Shown one piece after another: positions 43,567-53,103 of a stretch of DNA of 64,000 nucleotides. The first letter of the stretch is position 1. Each line of letters starts with the position of its first letter. The stretch comes from Poindextera sp965277425. Lineage in GTDB: Bacteria > Pseudomonadota > Alphaproteobacteria > Caulobacterales > Caulobacteraceae. Location: assembly GCA_965277425.1 (NCBI GenBank), contig CBDICR010000005.1, positions 62,001 through 126,000 on the forward strand. Reading direction: 5' to 3'. The notes under the pieces were generated by a model. It ran no database searches, was not told the DNA's origin, and saw only the letters and a list, made by a program, of their open reading frames with translations. A program made the position numbers and the translations under genes.

Positions 43567-44970
43567 ATGAATCTCTACGCCCTGTTGCAATCGCGCTTTC
43601 CCGCCGACCGCGCCGCGCCCTGCCTTCTGCCGCCGGACGGGAGCGCCATCAGCTATGGCGCGGTTGAGGACGGCGCCGCGCGGCTGGCGGCGCTGCTCAC
43701 GGCCAAGGGCGTCGGCCCGGGCGACCGGGTGGCGGTCCAGACGGCCAAGAGCCCGCAAGGCCTCATGCTCTATCTGGCGACCTTGCAGATCGGCGCGGTC
43801 TTCCTGCCGTTGAATCCCGCCTATACGGCGGCCGAGGTCGCCTATTTTCGCGAGGACGCCGAGCCGGCGCTTTTCGTCACCGACGCGGTCGCCTTGGCGC
43901 GCGAGGCCGAAGCCTTCAGTCCACAGAGGATGGTCTACGACAGCCAGGGCGACGATCTCGCCGCCCTGGTCTACACCAGCGGCACCACCGGCCGCGCCAA
44001 GGGCGCCATGCTCAGCCATGGCGCCCTGGCGTCCAACGCGCTGGCCCTACAGTCCGCCTGGGGATTCTCCGGCGCCGATGTCCTCCTGCACGCCTTGCCG
44101 ATCTTCCACGTACACGGCCTTTTCGTCGCCATTCACTGCGCGCTGCTCAGTGGCGCGCCGATGCTGTGGCTGCCTAGGTTCGAAGAGGACGCGGTCATGG
44201 CCGCGCTGCCGCGGGCGAGCGTGATGATGGGCGTGCCGACCTTTTACGTCCGCCTGCTCGCCGACGCGCGCTTTACCGCGGAGGCGGCCGCGCATATGCG
44301 CCTGTTCATCTCCGGCTCGGCGCCGCTGCTGGAGAGCGCCTTCGACGGCTTCGAGACGCGGACGGGAAAGCGCATCCTCGAGCGCTACGGCATGAGCGAG
44401 GCGCAGATGATCACCACCAATCCCCTCGACGGTGAACGCCTGGCCGGCAGCGTCGGCTTTCCCCTGCCCGGCGTCCGCCTTCGCATCGCCGGTCAGGCCG
44501 AAACGGGCGTGGTCGAGATCAGCGGCCCGAGCATCACCGCCGGCTATTGGCGCAATGCGGAAAAGACCGCCCAGGCTTTTACGGCCGACGGTTTCTTCAT
44601 CACCGGCGACATCGGACGACTGGATGCGGCCGGTCGGCTCTGGCTGTCCGGCCGCGCCAACGACCTGATCATCTCGGGTGGACTGAACATCTATCCCAAG
44701 GAAGTGGAGCTGGTGCTCGACGAGTTGCCGGGCGTGATCGAAAGCGCGGTCATCGGCCTGGCCCATCCAGACTTCGGCGAGGCCGCGGTCGCCGTGATCG
44801 CCGGCGCTGGCGAAGAGGCCGACATCATCGCCGCCGCGAGGCTGCGCCTGGCCGCCTTCAAGACCCCCAAGCGGGTGATCTTCGTCGACGACCTGCCTCG
44901 CAACGCCATGGGCAAGGTCGAGAAGGCGGCGCTGCGTCGGGATTATCAGAGCCTGTTTGACCAGGCCTGA
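43567..44970 (+). CDS. AMP-dependent acyl-CoA synthetase, malonyl-CoA synthetase-like
   Basis: A 467-residue adenylate-forming enzyme resembling MatB, which activates malonate (or methylmalonate) to its CoA thioester. Motifs: LVYTSGTTGRAKGAMLSH (ATP-binding P-loop-like A3), LPIFHVHGLFVA, RYGMSEAQMITTNPL (A5), the GYWRN and FITGDIGRLDAAG regions, and the C-terminal Lys in RNAMGKVEK (A10). It is about 30 residues shorter than usual at the N-terminus. Proximity to an acyl-CoA carboxylase is suggestive but they are separated by cytochromes and a repeat. Substrate assignment as malonate is by resemblance only. Confidence 0.85.
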   Translation: MNLYALLQSRFPADRAAPCLLPPDGSAISYGAVEDGAARLAALLTAKGVGPGDRVAVQTAKSPQGLMLYLATLQIGAVFLPLNPAYTAAEVAYFREDAEPALFVTDAVALAREAEAFSPQRMVYDSQGDDLAALVYTSGTTGRAKGAMLSHGALASNALALQSAWGFSGADVLLHALPIFHVHGLFVAIHCALLSGAPMLWLPRFEEDAVMAALPRASVMMGVPTFYVRLLADARFTAEAAAHMRLFISGSAPLLESAFDGFETRTGKRILERYGMSEAQMITTNPLDGERLAGSVGFPLPGVRLRIAGQAETGVVEISGPSITAGYWRNAEKTAQAFTADGFFITGDIGRLDAAGRLWLSGRANDLIISGGLNIYPKEVELVLDELPGVIESAVIGLAHPDFGEAAVAVIAGAGEEADIIAAARLRLAAFKTPKRVIFVDDLPRNAMGKVEKAALRRDYQSLFDQA

Positions 44971-45072
44971 CGTGGCGCTCGCGGTCGAGGCGGCTGGTAC
45001 GCGCGGTGTCGGTGTATCTAAGGACGGACACGGATCAACTGGACGAGACGGCGTCTCTGTCTCGAGCCGGAA

Positions 45073-45104
45073 CGAAAAGGGCGCGCCGGTTAGGCGCGCC
45101 CTTG
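45073..45104 (-). terminator. Intrinsic terminator after the first TonB-dependent receptor gene
   Basis: On the minus strand, GGGCGCGCC-TAACC-GGCGCGCCC forms a strong 9-bp (11 with A-T pairs) stem followed by TTTT. It is positioned about 25 bases downstream of the receptor stop. The same hairpin follows the paralogous receptor at 48368-48400. Confidence 0.8.
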
Positions 45105-45126
45105 AGAGATCGGCTTATGGCCGAAT

Positions 45127-48039
45127 CTAGAAGAACTTGTAGCGAACCTCCACGCCGTAGGTGCGTGGCGGAGCCAGGTTGTAGTCGCTGATATAGTCCA
45201 GACCCCTCGCGGCGGTCGTCGCGGACGTGGTGTTCCCGAGGATACCTTCGCCGGTCGGGCCGGTCGCGTACTGCAGCGTATTGAACAGGTTCTTGGCAAA
45301 GGCGATGATCTCATAACGATCATGATCGCCAGACCAGATCGCCCGTAGGTCGACGTCGTCCCAGGATGGGGCGGTATCATATGGGGCGTTGAACACGCCT
45401 CCAGTCTGGGTGTCGCGCCAGATATAGGTGGCGGATAGGGTTAAGTTGCCGGGATCGAAGTGCAACGTATAGGCACCGGTCACCGCGATCTTATTCCGCG
45501 GCGCATTAGGCAAGGGATCGCCCTTCACCGACTGGTATAGACCGGCAGTTGTAGTGGTGGCGACCTGTCCCGGAACGAGCTTCGCGCCTGGACCCGTGCC
45601 CAACGGGTCCTCCGTATTGATCAGGCAACCGGCCGACGTCGGCGTCAGCACGCCACCGCTCAATGTCCCCGAACAGCCGGTGAGAAGGGCGGTATAGTCG
45701 TAGGAATAGGAGAGGGTGAAGAGTAGATCCCTTGTGGGGTTCCACGTTCCTTCAAGTTCGATACCTTCCGATTCCGCCTTCGGGAGATTGATAAACTGGC
45801 CTTCGAGTATCGAGTTGACACTGACGTCGATCGGAAGCTGAATGTTCTCATAGCTATAGTAGAAAGCGGCGGCATCAAAAGAAAGTGTGCGGCCAATATT
45901 CTGCTTATAGCCGACCTCGTAGGAATCCAGAAACTCCGGCGCGACCTCCGGGCCCGAGCTGACAAATCCGGCATTGAAGGACAGCGGCTCATAGCCCCGG
46001 CCGTAGCGGGCATAGACGAAGATATCGGGAGTCGGAGTGTATTCGATGCCCGCGCCGCCCGTCACCGCGCTGGAGGTTCCGGCAAGGTCACGGTTCGCGA
46101 CACCATTCGCGCGAATGACGCCGAGACTGGCGACGCCCTTGCCTAGCGGGCCGGAGTTGCAATGCGCCTGAACGCCCGACAGGCAGACAGCGAGCGCCGT
46201 TTCGTCGAACGACGGAGTGGCCGATCCGAAGAACGGCGCTAAGCCGTTGATAAAGCTTGCATTGAATGCGACGTCCCGATCCTCTTCGGTGCCGGTCTTG
46301 TCGTCGTAGGTATAGCGGATGTTGCCGGTAAGCTTGATCTGATCGGTTATCTTATACGATAGCTGCGCGTACCCGGCCGCTTCCGTGTTTTTGAACTGGT
46401 AGTCGTTCTCGACGACAACGCGATTTGGATTTGGCGCCGCAGGGGTCAGGGCGCCTGCAGCGAAGGGGTTAGGCGTAAAATTATCTGCAGCGGTCTCAGT
46501 GGCCAAGAAATTTGAAACCAAGAACGGCTGATCGAAATTGGCCTGGCCTGGTGCGGTTACAAAGGTAGGCTGGCTATATTGCTGGAAGTAGTAGACTGCG
46601 CCAACCACATATTGGAATGGGTTGCTGGTCGTCGATTGCAGCGAAATTTCATGGCTGGTCCACCAGTCGTTTTCGCGGAAATTAATGTTTTCGGTCGGAT
46701 TAATGGTTAAGGCGCTAGGCGCGGGCAGAAGACTTCCGACTAGCCCCGCGGGTATACCTGCAGCGGCGGCGGCCTGAGCTTGGATGCCGAAGGCGCTGCC
46801 TGGCAAGGTAAAACTGCTGACGTCCGAATTCTGGTCCGGCTCGTCTAGCGTATAGTCATAACCCTGAACACCACCAATATATCTGAAGTCGGCATCTGGG
46901 AAATGGTAGGTGTAGATGTAGTTCAGATCTCGGAATTTCGACAATGTCGTCTGCGTCGGTATGGGCGCCGCGAAGTCGTTCGGGTTGCGCGCCGACGGAT
47001 TGTTAAAAATTTTCGGATTCAATAGCGTAGCAGCGATGGGGATCTCAGGGTACTGCCCAGTGACACCCGCAGCCGCAGCCGCCGCCGCGGGCGAAAGCGC
47101 TGCATAGCCGTAGTTGGGGTTGACGAACAACGACGCCGCGGCCCCAGCGTTGGCATCCGTCAGATTAGTCTCGTCCCAGGCGCCATTGGTGTAGCCTTGG
47201 CGGCTGCCGGCTTCGCCTTCGTCCTCGACCCACTGGCCGGCGAAGGCGCGGGCATAGAGGTCAGAATTGGCGCCGAGCTTGAGGTCGAACGAGCCTTCGA
47301 TATGGAAATCGTTGATCTTATGGCCTTCCGACGGGCCGCCGGCTTCGTTCTTATAGTAGCCCTGACCTTGATAGTTCCAACTGCCGGCGAGCCGGACGTC
47401 CAAACCGGGCGCCACCTGATCCGATGCGGCGCCTTCGAGCTCGGTTGAGTCGAAGTTGCCGACCGACGCCCGCAATTCAGCGTAAGGCGTATCGGTCGGG
47501 CGCACGTTGATCATGTCGATCGAGCCGCCTTCGGCGTTGCGTCCACCGATGTTCTGCGGGCCGCGCTCGATCTGTTCCTGGCTCAGGAACAGCGACGACT
47601 CCGCCAGATTGTAGGGCGAATAGACGAAGAACTCGTCTTCGTAGGCCGTGACCCGGGAGTCGTCGGTCACATTGAACGACTGGCGGCTGACCCCGCGGAT
47701 GCCGGCGTTCACCGTGACGGTGTTATAGGTGAAGCCCGGCGCGAAATTGGTGACGTCCTGGACCGTGGCGATGCCGGTCCGGTCGCGCGACGCGCCCGTG
47801 AACACCGAAACGGCGACCGGCACCTTCTGCAAATTGGTCTGCCGGTGTTCGGCCGTCACGATGACGTCCGCGGCGCCGGCGTCCTGGTTGGCGACGGCGG
47901 CCGGCGCTGTCGCCGCGGCGGGCGGAGGATTGGGGGCGGCACTTGGCGCCTGCGCCAACGCCGGCGCGGCGACCGCGGCCAGCGCGACGACGGAAACGCC
48001 CATGATGAGCGTGCTCCGCAAATGCGAAGAGTTAGACAT
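45127..48039 (-). CDS. TonB-dependent outer-membrane receptor (copy 1)
   Basis: A 970-residue outer-membrane active transporter powered by TonB-ExbBD. A signal peptide (about residues 1-29, ending PALAQ) is followed by a Pro/Ala-rich linker and a TonB-box-like DVIVTA. The plug domain contains VPVAVSVFTGA, the IERGPQNIGGRNAEGGSIDM segment and a GVSR turn. A 22-strand-type beta-barrel follows, ending with the terminal strand VRYKFF and its aromatic C-terminal residue. It is clearly related along its length to the receptor upstream at 48422-51316. Substrate unknown; such receptors in this group import carbohydrates, siderophores or other large solutes. Confidence 0.95.
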   Translation of the reverse strand: MSNSSHLRSTLIMGVSVVALAAVAAPALAQAPSAAPNPPPAAATAPAAVANQDAGAADVIVTAEHRQTNLQKVPVAVSVFTGASRDRTGIATVQDVTNFAPGFTYNTVTVNAGIRGVSRQSFNVTDDSRVTAYEDEFFVYSPYNLAESSLFLSQEQIERGPQNIGGRNAEGGSIDMINVRPTDTPYAELRASVGNFDSTELEGAASDQVAPGLDVRLAGSWNYQGQGYYKNEAGGPSEGHKINDFHIEGSFDLKLGANSDLYARAFAGQWVEDEGEAGSRQGYTNGAWDETNLTDANAGAAASLFVNPNYGYAALSPAAAAAAAGVTGQYPEIPIAATLLNPKIFNNPSARNPNDFAAPIPTQTTLSKFRDLNYIYTYHFPDADFRYIGGVQGYDYTLDEPDQNSDVSSFTLPGSAFGIQAQAAAAAGIPAGLVGSLLPAPSALTINPTENINFRENDWWTSHEISLQSTTSNPFQYVVGAVYYFQQYSQPTFVTAPGQANFDQPFLVSNFLATETAADNFTPNPFAAGALTPAAPNPNRVVVENDYQFKNTEAAGYAQLSYKITDQIKLTGNIRYTYDDKTGTEEDRDVAFNASFINGLAPFFGSATPSFDETALAVCLSGVQAHCNSGPLGKGVASLGVIRANGVANRDLAGTSSAVTGGAGIEYTPTPDIFVYARYGRGYEPLSFNAGFVSSGPEVAPEFLDSYEVGYKQNIGRTLSFDAAAFYYSYENIQLPIDVSVNSILEGQFINLPKAESEGIELEGTWNPTRDLLFTLSYSYDYTALLTGCSGTLSGGVLTPTSAGCLINTEDPLGTGPGAKLVPGQVATTTTAGLYQSVKGDPLPNAPRNKIAVTGAYTLHFDPGNLTLSATYIWRDTQTGGVFNAPYDTAPSWDDVDLRAIWSGDHDRYEIIAFAKNLFNTLQYATGPTGEGILGNTTSATTAARGLDYISDYNLAPPRTYGVEVRYKFF

Positions 48040-48367
48040 AAAAAATCCCTCCCTACCAGCCAGCCCTTCCCTGTTAAGGAATTTGGCTCGCGGCTTGTTG
48101 CCCTAGCGGCGCCTGAAATAACGCCGCCAACGATCTCGCGTACTGGTGGATCGCCACGAACGCTGAGCCGCCTTTCCCATCGCGGCGGCTTACGTGTAAA
48201 CCGGGCGAATATAGGTGAACGTTGATCACCTATTCTTTCCGAAGCGACTGTGGCTTTGGCGCACCGATTATTGCATCGCAGCTACATGACGGTCGTCGAC
48301 CGTCTTTGGCGATCATTCAAGGGGTCGATCAACCCCGGCAAGCCCGAGGATTCTGGGTAGACGCATA
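48040..48367. promoter_or_regulatory. Upstream region of receptor copy 1
   Basis: About 330 bases with no gene. It shares several blocks with the region upstream of receptor copy 2: CTTGTTGCCCT and CGGCGCCTGA near the leader, and the inverted repeat plus CTGTGGCTTTG further up. The GGAGGGA Shine-Dalgarno lies just before the start. A promoter is expected in this area but no exact -35/-10 can be assigned. Confidence 0.5.
48211..48233. promoter_or_regulatory. Operator-like inverted repeat, receptor copy 1
   Basis: ATAGGTGA and TCACCTAT are perfect 8-bp inverted repeats around ACGTTGA, centred about 183 bases before the receptor start. The AACGTTGAT core is conserved at the equivalent place for copy 2. 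A palindrome with a central CG pair resembles LacI-family operators; this is an inference and no LacI gene lies in the window. Confidence 0.55.
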
Positions 48368-48400
48368 AGAAAAAGGGCGCGCCAGGGAGGCGCGCCCTAG
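48368..48400 (-). terminator. Intrinsic terminator after the second TonB-dependent receptor gene
   Basis: The minus strand reads AGGGCGCGCC-TCCCT-GGCGCGCCCT and then TTTTCTT, a classic GC hairpin with U-run. It is the twin of the hairpin at 45073-45104, showing that the duplicated block included the 3' end. Confidence 0.85.
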
Positions 48401-48421
48401 AGGCTGACTTCCGCCGATCGG

Positions 48422-51316
48422 CTAGAAGAACTTGTAGCGCACTTCAACGCCGTAGGTTCGCGGAGCGACCAGTTCGAAGGCGGAGTTCTCGTACAGGCCC
48501 CGAGCAGCGGTCGTGGAAGTCGACGCGTTGCCGAGCAGGCCAAAGCCTGTGGGTCCGTTGCTGTATTGCGCGGTGTTGAAGACGTTCTTCACATAGCCAA
48601 TGATTTCGTACTTGTCGTGCGGACCCACCCAAAGTGCGCGCAGGTCGACATCTGACCATGCGGGCGCATTGTCGTAGGTCCGGTTGAACTGCGCCCCATC
48701 CTGCACATCGCGCCACACGTAGGTGGCTGAGAAGGTGAGCGCGCCGGGATCGAAGTGCCACGTATAGGCGCCGGTGACCGCCACCTTGTTGCGCGGCGCA
48801 TCCGGGAGTGGGCTACCTTTGATCGACTGGAAGAGACCCGGATTGGTCGTCGCGTTGTAGACTTGGCCCTGATAGGGCCGAGCGCCCGGCTCCACGGCGG
48901 CGGGATCGTTGGTGTCGATCGTGCAGAGAGCACCCTTGGCCGGCGTCAGCACGCCGCCAGTGACGGTCCCCGAGCAGCCGGTAAGGATGGAGGTATAATC
49001 GAATGAATAGCTCAGGGTCAGAAGCAGATCGTGGACGGGAGTCCAGGTGCTCTCGATCTCGACTCCGGTGGACTGCGCCTTCGGCACATTGATGAAGTTG
49101 GTCTGGATCGTCCCACCATTGTTAACAGCGATCGGCAGTTGGAAGTTGTCGTAGTCGTAATAGAAGAGCGCCGTGTCGATGGTGAAGGTGCGGCCGAAGT
49201 TCTCCTTGTAGCCCAGCTCGTAGGAGTTGAGGAACTCGGGCGAGACTTCCGGGAAAGCGCTGTTGTAACCGGCGTTGAAGGTGAAGTCCTCGTAGCCGCG
49301 GCTATAGCGGGCATACATGAAGATGTCGTTGTTCGGCGTGTACTCGATCCCGGCGCCGCCTGTCGGTGCGCCGTAGGTATCGCCGATCTGACGAGATTCG
49401 ATGCCGTTATTCGGATTGACGGTGCCGATGCTCTTGACGCCCTTCGCCAGAGCTCCCGAGTAGCAGGACGCCGACTTCCCGGCGATCCCATTGCCAGTCG
49501 GGCAGGTCAGTCCGAGAGTAACGTCGTAGGACGGCGTCGCCGCGCCGAAGATCGGCGCGAAGCCGTCAATGAGCGCACTGCTGAAGTCGACATATCGCGA
49601 GAATTCCGTTCCGCCCTTGTCGTCTTCCGTATAGCGGAAATTGCCGGTGATTTTGAACTGATCGTTGATCTTGTAGGAGGCTTGTGCGTAGCCCGCGTAG
49701 CTGTTTTCGGAGATCTTATAATTCTGCAGGAACAGATAGTTATGCGGGTTCGGGGCTGCCGGAGCTAGGAAATTTGAGGCTCCAGGCGTGACGTTTAACA
49801 CCGGATGCGCGAAGTTTGCTTGATTCGGCGCTGCGGCGGTGATCGGATTGCCGTATTCCTGGTGGTAGTAATAGAAGCCCGCTTCCCATTGCAGCGGATC
49901 GTTGGTCGTCGACTGAATGGAGGCTTCGTTCGAACCAAAGTGGTCGTATTCTGAGTAGTGTAGATCGACGAGTGGGTTGATGACGAGAGCGCTGGGTGGC
50001 GGCAAGCCTTCAGCCGCGGCGACGGCGGCAGGAATGCCGCTGCTGCCCGGCAAGGTGTACGAACTGACATCGGTATCCGGCTCGGAGTAGTTAAGCGAGT
50101 AGTTATAGCCCTGCTCGCCGACAATGTCCTTAAAGTCGAATGACGGGAAGTGATAGGTAAAGGTCGACTGGATGCCGTTGTAACCGGCTAGATGCACCGT
50201 GCGCGGTATGGCTTCGACGAAGCTCGGGGTCGGGTTGTCTCTGCCAATTGATGGATTGTCGTAGATGCCAGGCCGGATCAACGTCGCGGCAGTCGGCAAT
50301 TGCTGGCCAAAGTTGGACGATGTGGGATCGGCCGCCGCCGCCGCTGCGCCGGCCTGCGCCCCCGGCAGCAGCGCCGCGTAGCCGTAGTTGGGGTTCACGA
50401 ACAGGCCGGCGCCGGGATAGTTATTCGAGTCGGTCAGGTTGGTCTCGTCGAATTGACCGTCGGCATAGCCAGTGCGGGAGCCGGCGTCGCCGCGGTTGTT
50501 CCAGCCGGAGACGAAGCCGCGGGTGAAGAGTTCGGCGTTGGAGCCGATCTTCCAGTCGGCCTGGCCCTCCAGGTACCATTCGTGGATCTCGTTACCCTCG
50601 CTTGGCCCGATCAGGTTCTTGTAATAGCCCTGGTTCTGGTTGTGGTCGTAGCCGGCGATGCGCAGATCGAGCCCTGGCGCCACCGGCCCCGAAGCGGCGC
50701 CTTCGACATTGTAGGTCTGGTAGTTGCCGATATTGGCCCGCACTTCGGCATAGGGCGTGTCGGTCGGACGAACCGAGATCATATCGATCGAGCCGCCGAT
50801 GGCGTTGCGACCGCCGACGTTCTGCGGGCCGCGCTCGATCTGTTCCTGGGTCAGGAACAAGGACGACTTGTCGAGCTGGTAAGGCGAATAGACATAGAGT
50901 TCGTCTTCGTAGGCGGCGACGCGCGAATCGTCGGTAACGTTGATCGATTGCCGACCGACGCCGCGGATATAGGCGTGGACGTTGCCGGGGTCGTAGACGA
51001 AGCCCGGCGCGAAATTGGTGACGTCCTGCACCGACTGGATGCCGACGCGGTCGCGCTGGGCGCCGGTGAACACTGAAACGGCGACCGGCACCTTTTGCAA
51101 ATTGGTCTGCCGGTGCTCGGCCGTCACGATGACGTCGCCGGCGCCAGCCTGCTGGTCCGCGACGGGTGCGGCCCGCGCGGTCGGCGCTGCGGTCGGCGGA
51201 TTGGCGGCGGGGGCGTCCCCCGGCGCCTGCGCCAGAGCCGGCGCGGCGATGGCGGCCAGCGCGACGACGGAGACGCCCATGACGAGCGCGCTCCGCAAAT
51301 GCGAAGTGTTAGACAT
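48422..51316 (-). CDS. TonB-dependent outer-membrane receptor (copy 2)
   Basis: A 964-residue paralogue of the receptor downstream. The signal peptide (ending PALAQ), DVIVTAEHRQTNLQKVPVAV and the plug segment IERGPQNVGGRNAIGGSIDM are nearly identical to copy 1. The barrel is more divergent, and the last strand ends VRYKFF. ATG 51316 (MSNTSHLRS) has GGAGGG upstream; the frame extends 54 codons further without a second start of that kind. Both receptors are monocistronic, each with its own operator-like site and terminator, so they may be induced together. Ligand specificity probably differs, as the loops vary more than the plug. Confidence 0.95.
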   Translation of the reverse strand: MSNTSHLRSALVMGVSVVALAAIAAPALAQAPGDAPAANPPTAAPTARAAPVADQQAGAGDVIVTAEHRQTNLQKVPVAVSVFTGAQRDRVGIQSVQDVTNFAPGFVYDPGNVHAYIRGVGRQSINVTDDSRVAAYEDELYVYSPYQLDKSSLFLTQEQIERGPQNVGGRNAIGGSIDMISVRPTDTPYAEVRANIGNYQTYNVEGAASGPVAPGLDLRIAGYDHNQNQGYYKNLIGPSEGNEIHEWYLEGQADWKIGSNAELFTRGFVSGWNNRGDAGSRTGYADGQFDETNLTDSNNYPGAGLFVNPNYGYAALLPGAQAGAAAAAADPTSSNFGQQLPTAATLIRPGIYDNPSIGRDNPTPSFVEAIPRTVHLAGYNGIQSTFTYHFPSFDFKDIVGEQGYNYSLNYSEPDTDVSSYTLPGSSGIPAAVAAAEGLPPPSALVINPLVDLHYSEYDHFGSNEASIQSTTNDPLQWEAGFYYYHQEYGNPITAAAPNQANFAHPVLNVTPGASNFLAPAAPNPHNYLFLQNYKISENSYAGYAQASYKINDQFKITGNFRYTEDDKGGTEFSRYVDFSSALIDGFAPIFGAATPSYDVTLGLTCPTGNGIAGKSASCYSGALAKGVKSIGTVNPNNGIESRQIGDTYGAPTGGAGIEYTPNNDIFMYARYSRGYEDFTFNAGYNSAFPEVSPEFLNSYELGYKENFGRTFTIDTALFYYDYDNFQLPIAVNNGGTIQTNFINVPKAQSTGVEIESTWTPVHDLLLTLSYSFDYTSILTGCSGTVTGGVLTPAKGALCTIDTNDPAAVEPGARPYQGQVYNATTNPGLFQSIKGSPLPDAPRNKVAVTGAYTWHFDPGALTFSATYVWRDVQDGAQFNRTYDNAPAWSDVDLRALWVGPHDKYEIIGYVKNVFNTAQYSNGPTGFGLLGNASTSTTAARGLYENSAFELVAPRTYGVEVRYKFF

Positions 51317-51672
51317 CCGAAATTCCCTCCCCTGCCCGCAGGTCCTCCCATCTGGGGGATCGACCTGAAGCTTGTTGCCCTCTCGGCGCCTGATCGACGC
51401 CGTTAACGACCTCGCGTTTCGCGCGACCGCATGAACTCGTGACCGACGTTTCATTAGAGAAACCCACGTGTCAATCAAGCAACATAAGTAAACGTTGATA
51501 AGTTACGGTTTGAAGAGCGGCTGTGGCTTTGTTGCATGGGGCTTTGCGGCCACCTGGAGCTGCACCCGCGACAAGCCGCCGCAGCGCCAACCCAGCTCCG
51601 CCGCGTCGATTCGGATCGAACGGCGCGGCGGCGCATTGTCGTAGTCGCACCGCATGACCGGAGAGCCGCGCC
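51317..51672. promoter_or_regulatory. Divergent region between receptor copy 2 and the Nramp-like gene
   Basis: About 355 bases with no gene. The receptor-proximal part matches the region before copy 1. It contains the operator-like block at 51484-51505 and the shared CTGTGGCTTTG word. GGAGAG precedes the GTG start of the transporter at the other end. Confidence 0.5.
51484..51505. promoter_or_regulatory. Operator-like block, receptor copy 2
   Basis: ATAAGTAAACGTTGATAA is the counterpart of the site at 48211-48233, centred about 178 bases before the receptor start. The AACGTTGAT core and the downstream GAAG/CTGTGGCTTTG words are conserved. The outer arms are less symmetric than in copy 1. Confidence 0.5.
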
Positions 51673-53028
51673 GTGAGCGAAACCGCCGCAGACGTGGACT
51701 CGGGCCGCCGCCCCCAACCGGAAGAGCCCCCCGTCAGGCCGGGCCCGCTCGCCTTGCTGCGGGTTTTCGGGCCCGGCCTGATCACCGGCGCCTCCGACGA
51801 CGATCCGAGCGGAATCGCCACCTATTCCCAGGCCGGCGCCCAATATGGCTACAGCCTGGAATGGACGCTGCTGTTCAGCTGGCCCTTGATGTGCGCCATC
51901 CAGGAGATCAGCGCGCGGATCGGACGAGTCACCGGCCGCGGCATCGCCGGCAACCTCAAGCGGGCCTATCCGCGAAGCCTCGTCTTCAGCCTGATCGGCC
52001 TGCTGCTGGTGGCCAACACCATCAATCTCGGCGCCGACCTGGGCGCCATGGCCGCGGCGCTCAAGCTGCTGATCGGTGGGCCGCTATGGCTGCTGATCGC
52101 GGCCTTCGCGGTGTTTTCCGTTCTGCTGGAGGTGTTCGTCCGCTATAAGCGCTATGCCTCGATCCTGAAGTGGTTGGCGCTGTCCCTGCTCGCCTACGTG
52201 GCCGTGGCCTTCGCCGTCAAAGCGCCCTGGGGCGAGGTCGCGTGGAACTTCGTGGCGCCCAAGATGGCCTTCGATGTCGGCGCGCTGACCGTCGTGGTCG
52301 CGGTGCTGGGCACCACCATCAGCCCGTACCTGTTCTTCTGGCAGGCCAGCGAGGAGGCCGAGGAGGTCGGCGACGATCCCGACGCCCAGGCGCTGCGGCG
52401 CTCGCCGCTGCAGGCGCCGACGGCGTTCAAGCGTATCCGCATCGACACCTATCTCGGCATGGCGCTGTCGAACACGGTCGCTCTCTTCATCATGATCGCC
52501 ACCGCCGCGACCCTGCATGCCCACGGCGTGACCAATATCCAGACCTCCTCGCAAGCCGCCGAGGCGCTCAAGCCGGTCGCCGGCCCCTTCGTCTTCTTCA
52601 TCTTCGCGCTGGGCATTGTCGGCACCGGCCTGCTGACCGTGCCGGTGCTGGCCGGCTCGGCCGCCTATGCGCTGAGCGAGGTGTTCGGCTGGAAGACCGG
52701 CCTGGGCCGCGCCTGGCGCGAGGCCAAGCCGTTCTATGGGGTGATCGCCATCGCCACGGTCGTCGGCGCCCTGATCAACTTCTCCGGCCTTGACCCGATC
52801 AAGGCGCTGTTCTGGAGCGCGGTGATCAACGGGGTGGTCGCCGTGCCGGTGATGGCGATGATGATGCACATGTCCAGCCGCAGGACGATCATGGGCGACT
52901 TCAGCTTGCCGCCGGTGCTGAAGGTCATGGGTTGGCTGGCCACCGCCGTCATGACCGCTGCCGCGATCGGCATGTTCGCCACCATGGCCGTCGGCGGGGG
53001 GAGCTCCTGCGTCTGGGTCTGTTGGTGA
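51673..53028 (+). CDS. Nramp-family metal transporter with non-canonical metal-site motifs
   Basis: A 451-residue membrane protein with about eleven helices in the Nramp/APC fold. The first helix motif reads DDDPSGIATYSQAGAQYG where classic MntH/DMT1 has DPGN. The sixth-helix motif reads TISPYLFFWQ where classic members have a metal-binding Met (MPH). Canonical manganese/iron selectivity is therefore unlikely. Members with altered sites include magnesium-permeable or uncharacterised branches. GTG start with GGAGAG upstream. It is divergent from receptor copy 2 across 356 bases. The last residues (GGGSSCVWVCW) look atypical. Confidence 0.85.
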   Translation: MSETAADVDSGRRPQPEEPPVRPGPLALLRVFGPGLITGASDDDPSGIATYSQAGAQYGYSLEWTLLFSWPLMCAIQEISARIGRVTGRGIAGNLKRAYPRSLVFSLIGLLLVANTINLGADLGAMAAALKLLIGGPLWLLIAAFAVFSVLLEVFVRYKRYASILKWLALSLLAYVAVAFAVKAPWGEVAWNFVAPKMAFDVGALTVVVAVLGTTISPYLFFWQASEEAEEVGDDPDAQALRRSPLQAPTAFKRIRIDTYLGMALSNTVALFIMIATAATLHAHGVTNIQTSSQAAEALKPVAGPFVFFIFALGIVGTGLLTVPVLAGSAAYALSEVFGWKTGLGRAWREAKPFYGVIAIATVVGALINFSGLDPIKALFWSAVINGVVAVPVMAMMMHMSSRRTIMGDFSLPPVLKVMGWLATAVMTAAAIGMFATMAVGGGSSCVWVCW

Positions 53029-53103
53029 ACTTTGGCTGTGCGCCAAAGGCGCGCGTCGAACGGCTCATCATTTGAGCCTCCGGCGAGGACGCTCCAGAGC
53101 CCG

